DNA of 64,000 bases, from positions 124,001-188,000 of the forward strand of contig NZ_FMBM01000002.1 in assembly GCF_900094735.1 (NCBI RefSeq), given 5' to 3'. Both the position numbers and the translations under genes were made by a program. Positions 9,126 to 17,907 of the stretch are shown in pieces. The notes under the pieces are model-generated. The model was given only the letters and a program-made list of their open reading frames with translations, was not told the DNA's origin and did not search any database. The first letter of the stretch is position 1. Each line of letters begins with the position of its first letter. The stretch is from Saliniramus fredricksonii (lineage in GTDB: Bacteria; Pseudomonadota; Alphaproteobacteria; Rhizobiales; Beijerinckiaceae).

Positions 9126-10718
9126 ATGCCCACCGATACCAAGAGCGTCGCCCGCGCCCTGCTTTCCGTTTCCGACAAGACCGGCATCGTCGTCTTCGCC
9201 GAAAAACTGCATGCGCGCGGCATCACGCTGGTCTCCACCGGCGGCACGCACCGCATTCTGGTCGAGGCCGGGCTTCCGGTGCTGGAAGTCTCGGAGGTGA
9301 CGGGTTTTCCCGAAATGATGGACGGGCGGGTCAAGACCCTGCATCCCAAGGTGCATGGCGGGCTTCTGGGCATCCGCGCCAATCCCGAGCACCAGGCGGC
9401 GATGTTTGCCCACGGGATCGAGGCGATCGATCTGCTCGTGGTCAATCTCTATCCGTTCGAGGCCACCGCCGCCGCCGGCAAGCCTTACGATGATTGCGTC
9501 GAGAATATCGATATCGGCGGCCCGGCCATGATCCGCGCCGCCGCCAAGAACCATCAGGATGTCACCGTCGTTGTCGATTCAGCCGATTACGAGGCGGTGC
9601 TCGCCGATCTCGACGCCCATGATGGCCAGACCACGCTTACCCTGCGCCGGCGTCTGGCCCAGAAGGCCTATGCCCGCACCGCCGCCTATGACGCGGCGAT
9701 CTCCAACTGGCTCGCGGGCGAACTCGCCATCGACGCGCCGGATTACCGTGCCGCAGGCGGCGCCCTCGCGCAGGAAATGCGCTATGGCGAGAATCCGCAC
9801 CAGAAGGCGGCCTTCTATACCGACGGCTCGCATCGCCCCGGCGTCGCCACGGCGCGCCAGGTCCAGGGCAAGCAATTGTCCTTCAACAACATCAACGACA
9901 CCGACGCCGCGTTCGAGTGCGTGGGCGAATTCGATCCGGCTGCGGGTGCGGCCGTCGTCATCGTCAAGCACGCCAATCCGTGTGGCGTGGCGCAGGACGA
10001 GAGCCTGCGCGCGGCCTATGAGAAGGCTTTGGCCTGCGATCCCGTCTCCGCCTTCGGCGGCATCGTCGCCATGAACCGACCGCTCGACGCGCAGGCTGCC
10101 GCAAAGATTGTCGAGATCTTCACCGAGGTGATCATCGCGCCCGAGGCGGATGAGGAGGCAAAGGCCATCATCGCGGGCAAGAAGAACCTGCGGCTGCTGC
10201 TCACCGGCGGCCTGCCGGATCCGCGCGCGCCCGGGCTCGCGATCCGCAGCGTTGCCGGCGGTCTGCTGGTGCAGGGGCGTGACGCGGCTGTGGTCGACGA
10301 CATGGAACTTAAGGTCGTCACGAAGCGCGCGCCGGATGCGCGCGAGATGGCGGATCTGCGCTTTGCCTTCCGGGTGGCCAAGCACGTCAAGTCGAATGCG
10401 ATCGTCTATGCCCGCGATGGCGCCACGGTCGGGATCGGCGCCGGCCAGATGAGCCGGGTCGATTCCTCGCGCATCGCGGCCTGGAAGGCGGGCGAGGCCG
10501 CGCGGGCAAAGGGGCTGACTGACAGCCTCGCCAAGGGCTCGGTCGTGGCGTCGGACGCGTTCTTCCCCTTTGCCGATGGCCTTCTCGCCGCAGCCGAAGC
10601 GGGGGCGACCGCCGTGATCCAGCCCGGCGGCTCGATGCGCGACGAGGAGGTGATCGCCGCCGCTGACGATGCCGGTCTCGCCATGGTCTTCACCGGCCAC
10701 CGTCATTTCCGTCACTGA
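9126..10718 (+). CDS. purH: Bifunctional AICAR transformylase / IMP cyclohydrolase PurH
   Basis: Catalyses the last two steps of IMP synthesis. The 530-residue protein has the N-terminal cyclohydrolase domain ([44 protein letters not shown]) and the C-terminal transformylase domain ([14 protein letters not shown], the KHANPCG catalytic block, [11 protein letters not shown], and [11 protein letters not shown]). The ATG at 9126 gives the expected short lead before the first strand; the frame is open further upstream but that DNA overlaps no family sequence. The next gene follows after 16 bases and may be cotranscribed. Confidence 0.97.
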   Translation: MPTDTKSVARALLSVSDKTGIVVFAEKLHARGITLVSTGGTHRILVEAGLPVLEVSEVTGFPEMMDGRVKTLHPKVHGGLLGIRANPEHQAAMFAHGIEAIDLLVVNLYPFEATAAAGKPYDDCVENIDIGGPAMIRAAAKNHQDVTVVVDSADYEAVLADLDAHDGQTTLTLRRRLAQKAYARTAAYDAAISNWLAGELAIDAPDYRAAGGALAQEMRYGENPHQKAAFYTDGSHRPGVATARQVQGKQLSFNNINDTDAAFECVGEFDPAAGAAVVIVKHANPCGVAQDESLRAAYEKALACDPVSAFGGIVAMNRPLDAQAAAKIVEIFTEVIIAPEADEEAKAIIAGKKNLRLLLTGGLPDPRAPGLAIRSVAGGLLVQGRDAAVVDDMELKVVTKRAPDAREMADLRFAFRVAKHVKSNAIVYARDGATVGIGAGQMSRVDSSRIAAWKAGEAARAKGLTDSLAKGSVVASDAFFPFADGLLAAAEAGATAVIQPGGSMRDEEVIAAADDAGLAMVFTGHRHFRH

Positions 10719-10734
10719 TCGGGGAGGGCGGGCG

Positions 10735-11301
10735 ATGATCAGCATCCACGGCTATGCCATTGTCTGCCGGCACGGTCGCATCGCCGATGCGACGGGCGCC
10801 TTTCCGCCGGCCTTGATGAACGAGGCCGACTGGGCCTACTTCCAGGCCGAGCTCGACCGGGCGGATCTGTGCGTTCTGGGCAGTGCCAGCCACCGTGCCA
10901 CGCCGAACCGTGCCAATCGCCGGCGCCTCGTCATGTCGCGCGGTGCTGCGGGGCTCGAACAGCGTGAAGATGCCTGGTGGTGGGCGCCGCAAGAGGTTGC
11001 CTTCGACGAGGTCTGTGCCCGGCTCCTGCCCGCTGGCGGGCGTATCGGCGTGCCGGGCGGGCAGGTCGCCTTTGATTATTTCCTGCATGAGAGCCCGCCC
11101 GGCCTGCGTTTCAGCGAATTCCACCTCTCCCGCGCCACCCGCGCCGCCATCCCCGACGGGCGCGGCCTCCTGCGCGGTGTCGAAGCGGGGCGCGACACCG
11201 ATGCGCTCCTGCGCGAAGGCGGGCTGAGACCCGGCGCCACGCGGGTGATCGACGCCGATGCGGGTGTCGATCTGACGGTTTACGTCGCACATCCGCGATA
11301 G
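10735..11301 (+). CDS. Dihydrofolate reductase-like fold protein of unknown function
   Basis: A 188-residue protein with a GGGAGGG ribosome site. The pattern (YAIVCRHGRIADATG at the N-terminus, DLCVLGSASHRATPN, RRLVMSRG, a GGRIGVPGGQVAFDYFL block, then FSEFHLSRA) resembles the DHFR / RibD C-terminal reductase fold, with a glycine-rich cofactor loop at about residues 100-110. It is shorter than RibD and lacks the deaminase half. It lies directly after purH, and folate chemistry would fit that position because PurH uses 10-formyl-tetrahydrofolate, but this is inference. It could equally be a diverged reductase of another substrate. Confidence 0.6.
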   Translation: MISIHGYAIVCRHGRIADATGAFPPALMNEADWAYFQAELDRADLCVLGSASHRATPNRANRRRLVMSRGAAGLEQREDAWWWAPQEVAFDEVCARLLPAGGRIGVPGGQVAFDYFLHESPPGLRFSEFHLSRATRAAIPDGRGLLRGVEAGRDTDALLREGGLRPGATRVIDADAGVDLTVYVAHPR

Positions 11302-11390
11302 GCTCCGGCGAAGACCGCGCGACCAGCTGGCTTGCTCACCGGGTGGTTTTCCCGTTAAGCCGTTTCCGCACACAGTGGAGACGGCGACGG

Positions 11391-11888
11391 ATGCGGTTAT
11401 TGCTCTGCCTGTCACGGGGAATCGACCGGGTGAACGCCCTGATCGGCAGGGCCGCTTCCTGGCTGGTGCTGGCCGCGATCCTCGTCGCTGCCGGGCTCGC
11501 CCTCTCGCGGCGGCTGTTCTCCGTATCGTCGAATGCCTGGTACGAATCGCAATGGCTGTTCTTCGCGGCGATCGTGATGCTCGGCGCGGCCTGGACCTTG
11601 CGGCTCGACCGGCATGTGCGCATCGACATCCTGATCTCCCGCGCCCCGCCCGTCTATCGCCGCCGGCTCGACATCATCGGGCATACCGTGATGCTGATCC
11701 CGTTCTGCGTTCTGCATGTGTGGCTCGCGATACCCTGGTTCTACCGCGCCTTCGAGAGCGGCGAGACCTCGCCGAATCTGGGTGGCCTGCCGCTCTGGCC
11801 GATCCGGCTCGTCATCGTGATCGGGCTGAGCCTGCTGCTGGCGCAGGCCTTCTCGGAACTGATCAAGCGTATCGCCGGGCGCGCCTGA
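11391..11888 (+). CDS. TRAP transporter small permease (DctQ-type)
   Basis: A 165-residue membrane protein with four hydrophobic helices. The DctQ signatures are AWYESQWLFFAAIVMLGAAW, LRLDRHVRIDILISR and the last-helix block PLWPIRLVIVIGLSLLLAQA. In TRAP importers the small subunit partners a large DctM permease and a periplasmic DctP receptor. Neither is next to this gene: the neighbours are a DHFR-like protein and a cysteine hydrolase. Either DctM/DctP are elsewhere or this is a leftover. The start at 11391 places the first helix as expected; an upstream alternative adds a basic run of uncertain value. Confidence 0.85.
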   Translation: MRLLLCLSRGIDRVNALIGRAASWLVLAAILVAAGLALSRRLFSVSSNAWYESQWLFFAAIVMLGAAWTLRLDRHVRIDILISRAPPVYRRRLDIIGHTVMLIPFCVLHVWLAIPWFYRAFESGETSPNLGGLPLWPIRLVIVIGLSLLLAQAFSELIKRIAGRA

Positions 11889-11956
11889 GGCGGTTTGCAT
11901 CCCCTGCGCGGGCGTGACAGATTTCCGTGACAGCGATTTCGAGATGGGGAGCCGGT

Positions 11957-12700
11957 ATGAGCCAGAACGAGAACAACGCGCATCCGCAATCCTGGAAAAC
12001 CGCCTATCGTTCATTCTATTACGCGGATGCGCCCGAGCCGTCGCCGCCGCCGCTCGACCCGGCGACGACGGCCCTGCTCGTCATCGATGTGCAAAACACC
12101 TATCGCGACCGGCCCGACCCGCAGACGCTGAGCCCGCCCGAGCGCGCGCGCTACGACGCCTGGACACCGTTTCACGCGCGTTTCGAGAATGTGCTCGTGC
12201 CGAATATCCGGGCGCTTTTGAAGCATTGCCGGGATCTCGGCATCGAGTGCATGTTCGCCCGCATCGCCGCCCTCAAACGCGACGGGCGCGACCGCTCTCT
12301 GAGCCAGAAACTGCCGGGCTGGAACAACATCCTCCTGCCGCATCGCGACACACCGTCGCAGGTCGTGCCGGAACTTGCGCCGCTGGAAGACGAGATCGTG
12401 GTCACCAAGACCACCGATTCGGCGGTGACAGGCACCAATCTGCGGCTTCTGCTCGACAATATGGGAATCCGCACGGTGATCTGCGTCGGCGTCTTCACCG
12501 ATCAATGCGTCTCCTCCACCGTGCGCTCGCTGGCGGATGAGAGTTTTCACGTGGTGGTGGTCGAGGATTGCTGCGCGGCGGGGACAGACGCACTGCATCA
12601 TCGCGAGCTGGAGATCATCAACAATATCTACTGCAACGTGATGGCATCCGATGAATTGCGCGCGCTGATCGATGCAAAATCCGCCACCGCGCGTGGATGA
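11957..12700 (+). CDS. Isochorismatase-family cysteine hydrolase
   Basis: A 247-residue hydrolase of the isochorismatase-like superfamily. The triad is visible: Asp in LLVIDVQNTYRDRP, Lys in VVTKTTDSAVTGTNL, and the nucleophile Cys in GVFTDQCVSSTVRSL. Members include ureidoacrylate amidohydrolase, nicotinamidase and N-carbamoylsarcosine amidase; the substrate cannot be read from sequence. The N-terminal 40 residues (FYYADAPEPSPPPLDP) are longer than in nicotinamidases. The ATG at 11957 follows GGGGAG. It ends 4 bases from the convergent OmpA-family gene. It may form a small metabolic unit with the TRAP subunit upstream. Confidence 0.85.
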   Translation: MSQNENNAHPQSWKTAYRSFYYADAPEPSPPPLDPATTALLVIDVQNTYRDRPDPQTLSPPERARYDAWTPFHARFENVLVPNIRALLKHCRDLGIECMFARIAALKRDGRDRSLSQKLPGWNNILLPHRDTPSQVVPELAPLEDEIVVTKTTDSAVTGTNLRLLLDNMGIRTVICVGVFTDQCVSSTVRSLADESFHVVVVEDCCAAGTDALHHRELEIINNIYCNVMASDELRALIDAKSATARG

Positions 12701-12703
12701 TCC

Positions 12704-13666
12704 TCACTCGATGATCAGGAATTCAATGCGCCGGTTACGGCCCTTGTTGGCATCGCTGTCATTGGGCACCAGCGGCTCGGTCTCACCATAGCCCACGGCG
12801 GTCAGCCGCGCTGCGTCGATCCCGCGGGCGATCAGCGCATCGCGCACCGAATCGGCGCGCTCCTGCGACAGGCGCAGATTGGTCTCCGCCGGCCCGTCCG
12901 AATCGGTATGGCCGCCGATTTCGACGGGGGCGGGGGCGCATTCGTCGACGAGGATCGCGAGCGAATCCATCAGCGGCGCGGCCTCATCACCAAGGCTGGT
13001 TGCGCCGGAGGCAAAGACGATGGGTTCATCGGCGAGTTTTTCGGATATCTCGGCCTGGCACATGGCGATATCGGGAATCTCCGGCAGGGCCGGCTCGCTG
13101 ATCGTCAGCTTCATCTCCCAGCCTTCCGGGATGCGCCCGTCGAGGCCGCGCATCAGGCTCTCCTGCGTCTGCGCATAGAGCGCCTCACCCTCCACCGCGA
13201 TGATGCCGTCGGCGATGCGGGCCTCCCCTGCGGCGAGGCGCGACAGGGCAATCATGCCGGCGATCCCGGCTTCGACGATGCCGGGATCGAGATCGGAATC
13301 GGCGCGCAGGCCGGATTCGAAGGCAAGTGTCGGGAAGCGCTCGCGGGCGGTCTCGCGAAACAGGTCGACCATGTCGAGATCCGGCAGTGTCCCGTTGACG
13401 CGGATGCGCGCATCGCTGCGGCGCAGGGTGAGGCCGCTCTCGCCATTCGTCGCGTTGCCGGCACCCGCCTCGTCTGCGCGCGCGCCGGAGGTGATCGAGC
13501 CGGTCATGGCGACAGAGTCCCGGTTGTCCTGCGGCGCATCCGTCGCGGCCAGGGAAGCTCCTGCCTCCGGCTGTGGCAGGTCGCCGAAGCGTTGCATCCC
13601 CTCATAAAAGAGTGCTGCGCTGGTCGCACCTGCGCACAGGATCGCGACGGCAATGAACAGACGCAT
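12704..13666 (-). CDS. OmpA-family protein with BON-like repeats, last gene of the type III module
   Basis: About 320 residues. A signal or anchor segment (RLFIAVAILCAGATSAALFY) is followed by a Ser/Ala-rich linker, a middle region with BON-like alternation (LTLRRSDARIRVNGTLPD; ARIADGIIAVEGEALY), and a C-terminal OmpA peptidoglycan-binding domain (VEIGGHTDSDGPAETNLRLS, RADSVRDALIARGID, NRRIEFLIIE). It follows sctV on the same strand with a 126-base gap and ends the run sctC-like/sctD/sctV. A role in anchoring the secretion system to the wall is attractive but inferred; OmpA-domain proteins are widespread and it could be independent. The start at 13666 follows an AGGGG ribosome site. Confidence 0.85.
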   Translation of the reverse strand: MRLFIAVAILCAGATSAALFYEGMQRFGDLPQPEAGASLAATDAPQDNRDSVAMTGSITSGARADEAGAGNATNGESGLTLRRSDARIRVNGTLPDLDMVDLFRETARERFPTLAFESGLRADSDLDPGIVEAGIAGMIALSRLAAGEARIADGIIAVEGEALYAQTQESLMRGLDGRIPEGWEMKLTISEPALPEIPDIAMCQAEISEKLADEPIVFASGATSLGDEAAPLMDSLAILVDECAPAPVEIGGHTDSDGPAETNLRLSQERADSVRDALIARGIDAARLTAVGYGETEPLVPNDSDANKGRNRRIEFLIIE

Positions 13667-13792
13667 ACGAAACCCCTGGATCCACGCTTTGCCCGGCGAC
13701 GCGAATCGCAAGCCGGTCCCCGCGCTCTTGCGCGCAGAGGATGACGAAATCGAGGCCGGTCTGGCAAGCGGTTTGCGAAAACCCGCGCCGGC

Positions 13793-15838
13793 TCACGCCG
13801 CCTGCTGCTGCTCGAGGGTCAGAACCGCGACCGTGCGCACCTGATAGCCCGACGCGATATCGTTGTAGCCGATGGTGCGTGTGAAAACATCATGGTTACG
13901 CAGCATCTGGATGAACGGGCGCCGGATATCCGGGGGCACGATGAAGATCGGTTTTTTTGCATCTTCCTGGATCGAGGGAAGGCGCTCCCTGACATGGGCG
14001 ATGAAGCTCTCGACGAAATCCTTGCCCGGAGGCGGGCCGCCCTGGGGGTCCGGGTTGAGCATGCGGCGGAAATTGGTTTCGCAATCCGGGCCGAGGACCA
14101 TGCCTTCGATGGTTTTGTTTCCATCGGCCACCGAATGGCAGATCTGCCGTTGCAGGAAGGTCCGCACGACCTCCGCATAGCCGTCGGGTTCCTTGGCGCG
14201 CTGCGTGGCCTGGACGAGGCCTTCGAGGATGAGCCGCGGCGGTGTCAGGCCGATCTGTTCGGCGAGTAGCCGACGCAGGGTCTCCACCATGTTGAGCAAT
14301 GGCATGAGCTGCTGGATGTCATTCGCCATGCGCCCGACCGCCGGCTGGATATCCTCGAGCCATTGCTGGGCTTCCGGCACGCCGAAGAGCTGGGCGGCGT
14401 GTTGCCTGCGGACCTTTTCGACTTCAGTCGCGTATTGTTGCGCTTGTCGGTCAGTCATTGGCTTGGGCGGTGCCAGACCATCAATACGTAAGGTGACCGC
14501 TGGCACGTTATCGATACTGATGGAAAAAACGCCGTCATCGAGCCCGTCTGCATATTTGAAACCCACTGGTGGTGCTGAGAATCCCATCATTAAAAGAAAT
14601 GCCTTTTTTCCCATTTCCACATACCGATACGCCGAATCCGGACACAACAAGGCCAGCGTCGCTGCATTCGCTCCGACCACGATGATATCCCCCTGCTGCG
14701 CCGGGCGAAGCGGCAGCGACGCATCATTGAGCGGATCCATCGGCTGATCCTCCGGCGCGCCCTCGGGCAATGCCGGCGGTGGCGCATCCGCCGGGGGCTG
14801 CGCGCCTTCGCCCGTTTCGGGGGCCGTGCCGTCGGTCTTTTCCGAACCCGTCGCAGCCTTCGCCTCGGTCGGATCGCGCCCCATGCGCCAGGCGACGTAG
14901 CATAATGTGCCGCCGAGGAGCATGAAAACGATGGTCGGAAAGCCCGGCGTGAATCCCATGCCGATCGCCACGAAACCGGCAACGCCCAGCGCCTTGGGTT
15001 CGGCGCCGAGCTGCCTGGTGATATCGCGGCCCAGATTGGAGCTCGTATCCGTGGTGACGCGGGTGACGATGGTGCCGGCGGCGAGCGCCATGAACATGGC
15101 CGGGATCTGCGCGATCAGCCCGTCGCCCACCGAGAGCAGCACATAGAGCTCTCCTGCCTCGCCGGCGGAGAGGCCGCGCTGCATCATGCCGATGGTCATG
15201 CCGCCGACGAGGTTGATGAAGACGATGATCAGGCCGGCAATGGCATCGCCCTTGACGAAACGCATGGCGCCGTCCATCGCGCCGTAGAACTGCATTTCGA
15301 GCTGCAGGGTCTGGCGCTTGTCGCGGGCCTCCTCGGCGGTGATGTCGCCGTTGCGCGCGTCATTGTCGATCGACATCTGCTTGCCGGGCAGGGCATCGAG
15401 GGTGAAGCGGGCGGAGACTTCCGAAATCCGCTCGGCGCCCTTCGTCACCACCATGAACTGCACGGTGGCGATGATCAGGAAGATCACCAGACCAACGACG
15501 AGATTGCCGCCGATGACGAATTCGCCGAAGGCCACGATCAGCTGGCCGGCATCGCCGGTGGCCAGGATCAGGCGCGTCGTCGCCACCGACATCGCCACCC
15601 GCAACATGCTGGTGAGCAGGATGATCGAGGGAAACGAGGACATCTCCAGCGGATGCTTGAGATAGGTGGCCGAGATCAGGATCACCAGTGACACTGTCAG
15701 ATTGACGGCCAGAAGCCCGTCCACCAGCCAGGTCGGCAGCGGAAAGACCAGCATCACGACGATCATCACGAAGAAGAAGGCGAAGACCAGATCCTGGCGC
15801 TTCGACATCTCCGCGAGCAGGCGGTTGATCAGGCTCAT
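13793..15838 (-). CDS. sctV: Type III secretion export gate protein SctV
   Basis: Large export-gate subunit of a non-flagellar type III secretion system (YscV/HrcV/InvA family). The 681-residue protein has about eight membrane helices in the first 320 residues and a cytoplasmic ring-forming domain after that. It is called SctV, not FlhA, because of SSFPSIILLTSMLRVAMSVA, IFLIIATVQFMVVTKGAERI, QFYGAMDGAMRFVKGDAIAG and GMMQRGLSAGEAGELYVLLSVGDG-type blocks; FlhA has different residues at these sites. The linker at residues 330-390 is long and Pro/Ala-rich. The C-terminus lacks the usual DLPVLSYQEL ending, having TIGYNDIASGYQVRTV instead, so it is a diverged member. It follows sctD by 28 bases. 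Confidence 0.9.
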   Translation of the reverse strand: MSLINRLLAEMSKRQDLVFAFFFVMIVVMLVFPLPTWLVDGLLAVNLTVSLVILISATYLKHPLEMSSFPSIILLTSMLRVAMSVATTRLILATGDAGQLIVAFGEFVIGGNLVVGLVIFLIIATVQFMVVTKGAERISEVSARFTLDALPGKQMSIDNDARNGDITAEEARDKRQTLQLEMQFYGAMDGAMRFVKGDAIAGLIIVFINLVGGMTIGMMQRGLSAGEAGELYVLLSVGDGLIAQIPAMFMALAAGTIVTRVTTDTSSNLGRDITRQLGAEPKALGVAGFVAIGMGFTPGFPTIVFMLLGGTLCYVAWRMGRDPTEAKAATGSEKTDGTAPETGEGAQPPADAPPPALPEGAPEDQPMDPLNDASLPLRPAQQGDIIVVGANAATLALLCPDSAYRYVEMGKKAFLLMMGFSAPPVGFKYADGLDDGVFSISIDNVPAVTLRIDGLAPPKPMTDRQAQQYATEVEKVRRQHAAQLFGVPEAQQWLEDIQPAVGRMANDIQQLMPLLNMVETLRRLLAEQIGLTPPRLILEGLVQATQRAKEPDGYAEVVRTFLQRQICHSVADGNKTIEGMVLGPDCETNFRRMLNPDPQGGPPPGKDFVESFIAHVRERLPSIQEDAKKPIFIVPPDIRRPFIQMLRNHDVFTRTIGYNDIASGYQVRTVAVLTLEQQQAA

Positions 15839-15866
15839 CGCGAGAATTGTCCCCGGTTCGCGATTT

Positions 15867-16973
15867 CTACCAGGCGTAGCTTACACGCTCAAGTAGTCCG
15901 TCCCGGTTAACAACAATGGCGTTTTCGTCGATTTTTTCGATCCGCCCGCCATCGGGCAGCCGCTGCCCCTCGCCGTAGCGCTGTCCATCCGCGCCAATGG
16001 CGAAGGTCTCGGGGCGCAGCACCACTGCGGAGAAGAAAGGATCCTCGCGGGGCTCGGCGGTGATTTCCATGGTGATCGTGGCGACTGTACCATCCTGAAA
16101 GGCGCGCATCACGTCAATGGCGCGCTCGCGCTCGCCAGCGCTCAGGGCGCCGCTGACGAGAATGCCATCGGCCTCGGGTGCCACGACGAGCGGTGGCACG
16201 AGATTGGCATCGAGGAGCCGCGCTTGCAGGCGCTGGGTAGCGTTGGCCAGATTGACCGGCGCATCCGCTTCGTCCGGCGCCGCGAGATCTGCGGGCGGAA
16301 TCGGCGTGACGCTGCGCAGGCGCGAAGGCTCCGACGGCGCGGTCGCTTCGGAAAGATCCGGCGCGGCGCGCTCGGCCTGCGGAGACGTCGGGAACTGTGC
16401 GGGTGTTTCCGGTCGCGGCAGTGGTGTCGAGAGCAGCCAACCGGCCAGCGCAAGCAGCAGCGCGCCGGTGAGCAGCACGGCGGGGCCGGAAGGTGCTTTG
16501 GCCAGCTTCTGGCGGCGCGGTGCGAGATCGATGCTGAAGGCATAATCCGAGGCGATCGCAAATTGTGCCCGGTCGGGAAACTGGACCGGGCGCCCGACGG
16601 GCAATTCCCGCTCGCGCGCCGTCACGCCATTGCACAGGGCGGTGAGCGTGATCATTCCCGCCGAGCCGATGCGCTCCAGCCGGATCACCAGCACTTCCGG
16701 CGCGTCGATATCGGTGATCACGACATCGCATTCCGGGTCGGCGCCCACAATGATCTCGCCGGCATCGAAACGATCCTCGAAGCAGGCCGCGCCGCGATCG
16801 CTCACAATGATGCGAAAATCGCCCTCGCGCGGAGCTACCGTGGCCGCAGCCGCGCGCAACTCGGCCTCGACGCGCGCGGCATCGGGCAGATCATCCGGCG
16901 TGAGCCCGGCATCATCCCGCGGATCAGGAGGATCGGGCGCCGGGCGCAGGCGGTTTTTCAGGGCTGCAAGCAT
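15867..16973 (-). CDS. sctD: Type III secretion inner-membrane ring protein SctD
   Basis: A 368-residue single-span protein that fits SctD (YscD/PrgH class), the outer component of the inner-membrane ring. Residues about 50-150 form an FHA-like cytoplasmic domain (GEIIVGADPECDVVITD), residues about 165-185 are the membrane segment (AVLLTGALLLALAGWLL), and the periplasmic part has ring-building repeats ending in the diagnostic SctD motif GQRYGEGQRLPDGGRIEKID. It lies 10 bases downstream of the sctC-like gene and 28 upstream of sctV, all in one direction, so the three are probably an operon. Confidence 0.85.
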   Translation of the reverse strand: MLAALKNRLRPAPDPPDPRDDAGLTPDDLPDAARVEAELRAAAATVAPREGDFRIIVSDRGAACFEDRFDAGEIIVGADPECDVVITDIDAPEVLVIRLERIGSAGMITLTALCNGVTARERELPVGRPVQFPDRAQFAIASDYAFSIDLAPRRQKLAKAPSGPAVLLTGALLLALAGWLLSTPLPRPETPAQFPTSPQAERAAPDLSEATAPSEPSRLRSVTPIPPADLAAPDEADAPVNLANATQRLQARLLDANLVPPLVVAPEADGILVSGALSAGERERAIDVMRAFQDGTVATITMEITAEPREDPFFSAVVLRPETFAIGADGQRYGEGQRLPDGGRIEKIDENAIVVNRDGLLERVSYAW

Positions 16974-16983
16974 GGCGCCCCCG

Positions 16984-17694
16984 TCACTCGCCGGAACGGG
17001 CGCGCTGGCCGAAGCGGATCACCTCGACCGGTGTGTCGATCTCGACGGGCGCGCGCAGGCCGACGATGATCGATTCGATGCGCGCCGAGAGACGCGGCGG
17101 CGCGAAGACGCGGGCAATGCCGTTCGATTCGTCCACCTCCAGCGCGAAATCCGCATTGACCAGCCCGAACCGGGCGATCGCATCGCGGATCTGCCGGTCG
17201 CTGGTGCGCCCGATCTGGAAGGTCTTCACCGTCGCCGTATCGGCGCGGGCAATGTCGATCAGATCCCGCTCGGCGAACCAGACCAGATTGAAATCGGCTC
17301 CGAGCCCGTCGAGGATTTCCTCCAGCGTCCCCTCCAGCCGCTGTCGGCTGACGATCTCGCGCTCCAGCCGGTCATTGAGACGCATGCGCAAACCGGCAAT
17401 GCGGGCGAGATCGTTGAGCAGATCGGCAAGCGGGCGCTCGGTGACATGCATGAGGATGTCGGTGGTGAGCTTTTCGTGGTGGGGGGGGGTGTGGGTGTCG
17501 GCTTGGTTGAAGCGAACAATTGGTTTTTCGCCAGCGTCACCTGGCTGCTCCGGAGTGACGGGGCGTGTCTGCGTTGTACCGTGATCACCATGCGTCAATG
17601 GCAGAAAAGCTTCGGCACGATCTCCCGACCAGCCGGCCATGCCAAGACTGGCGAAGAATACCAATATAGGGAGCCTGTACCCGTTACGTGCCAA
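16984..17694 (-). CDS. SctC-like protein with N0/N1 domains only, no secretin barrel
   Basis: A 236-residue protein with a probable signal peptide (LPILVFFASLGMAGWSGDR then AEA-F cleavage), then a domain like the N0 of type III secretins (ILMHVTERPLADLLNDLARI, FNLVWFAERDLIDI) and one like N1 (TFQIGRTSDRQIRDAIARFG, LEVDESNGIARVFAPP). Full SctC proteins continue for 250-400 more residues with the membrane-pore domain; here the frame ends soon after N1 and sctD begins 10 bases later. The only start after the last in-frame stop is TTG at 17694 with a weak AAGAG ribosome site. A run of nine G lies at 17481-17489 within the gene. It could be a scaffold to another outer-membrane pore or a shortened relic. 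Confidence 0.75.
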   Translation of the reverse strand: MARNGYRLPILVFFASLGMAGWSGDRAEAFLPLTHGDHGTTQTRPVTPEQPGDAGEKPIVRFNQADTHTPPHHEKLTTDILMHVTERPLADLLNDLARIAGLRMRLNDRLEREIVSRQRLEGTLEEILDGLGADFNLVWFAERDLIDIARADTATVKTFQIGRTSDRQIRDAIARFGLVNADFALEVDESNGIARVFAPPRLSARIESIIVGLRAPVEIDTPVEVIRFGQRARSGE

Positions 17695-17845
17695 TGTCGC
17701 GCTCTTTATCGCTTGCCGTCATAGAGGTCATGTGTGCTGCAGTGAAGCATACTAGCGAGGATTGTGCATTTTGGTTAATTTCAAGAATAATTTTTAATTA
17801 TGTAAAATTTTGAAAATATAATTTTTATATATATAAAACTTTTTA

Positions 17846-17874
17846 TTGACATAACTTTAAAAGTTTGATAGGAA
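17846..17874 (+). promoter_or_regulatory. Possible promoter for the small-protein run
   Basis: TTGACA at 17846-17851, a 17-base spacer, then TAGGAA at 17869-17874 with an upstream TG (extended -10). It lies in a very AT-rich divergent gap between the sctC-like gene and the first small gene, whose ATG follows an AAGGAG ribosome site at 17894-17899. The -10 match is weak. Confidence 0.35.
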
Positions 17875-17907
17875 TTAAATGTATATATTTGAAAAGGAGA
17901 CATCACA

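Noticed and set aside
13793-15838. Flagellar FlhA as the identity of the export-gate gene
   Set aside because: The residues around the fourth to seventh helices (QFYGAMDGAMRFVKGDAIAG, IGMMQRGLSAGEAGELY) follow SctV, and the neighbours are SctD- and SctC-like, not flagellar genes.
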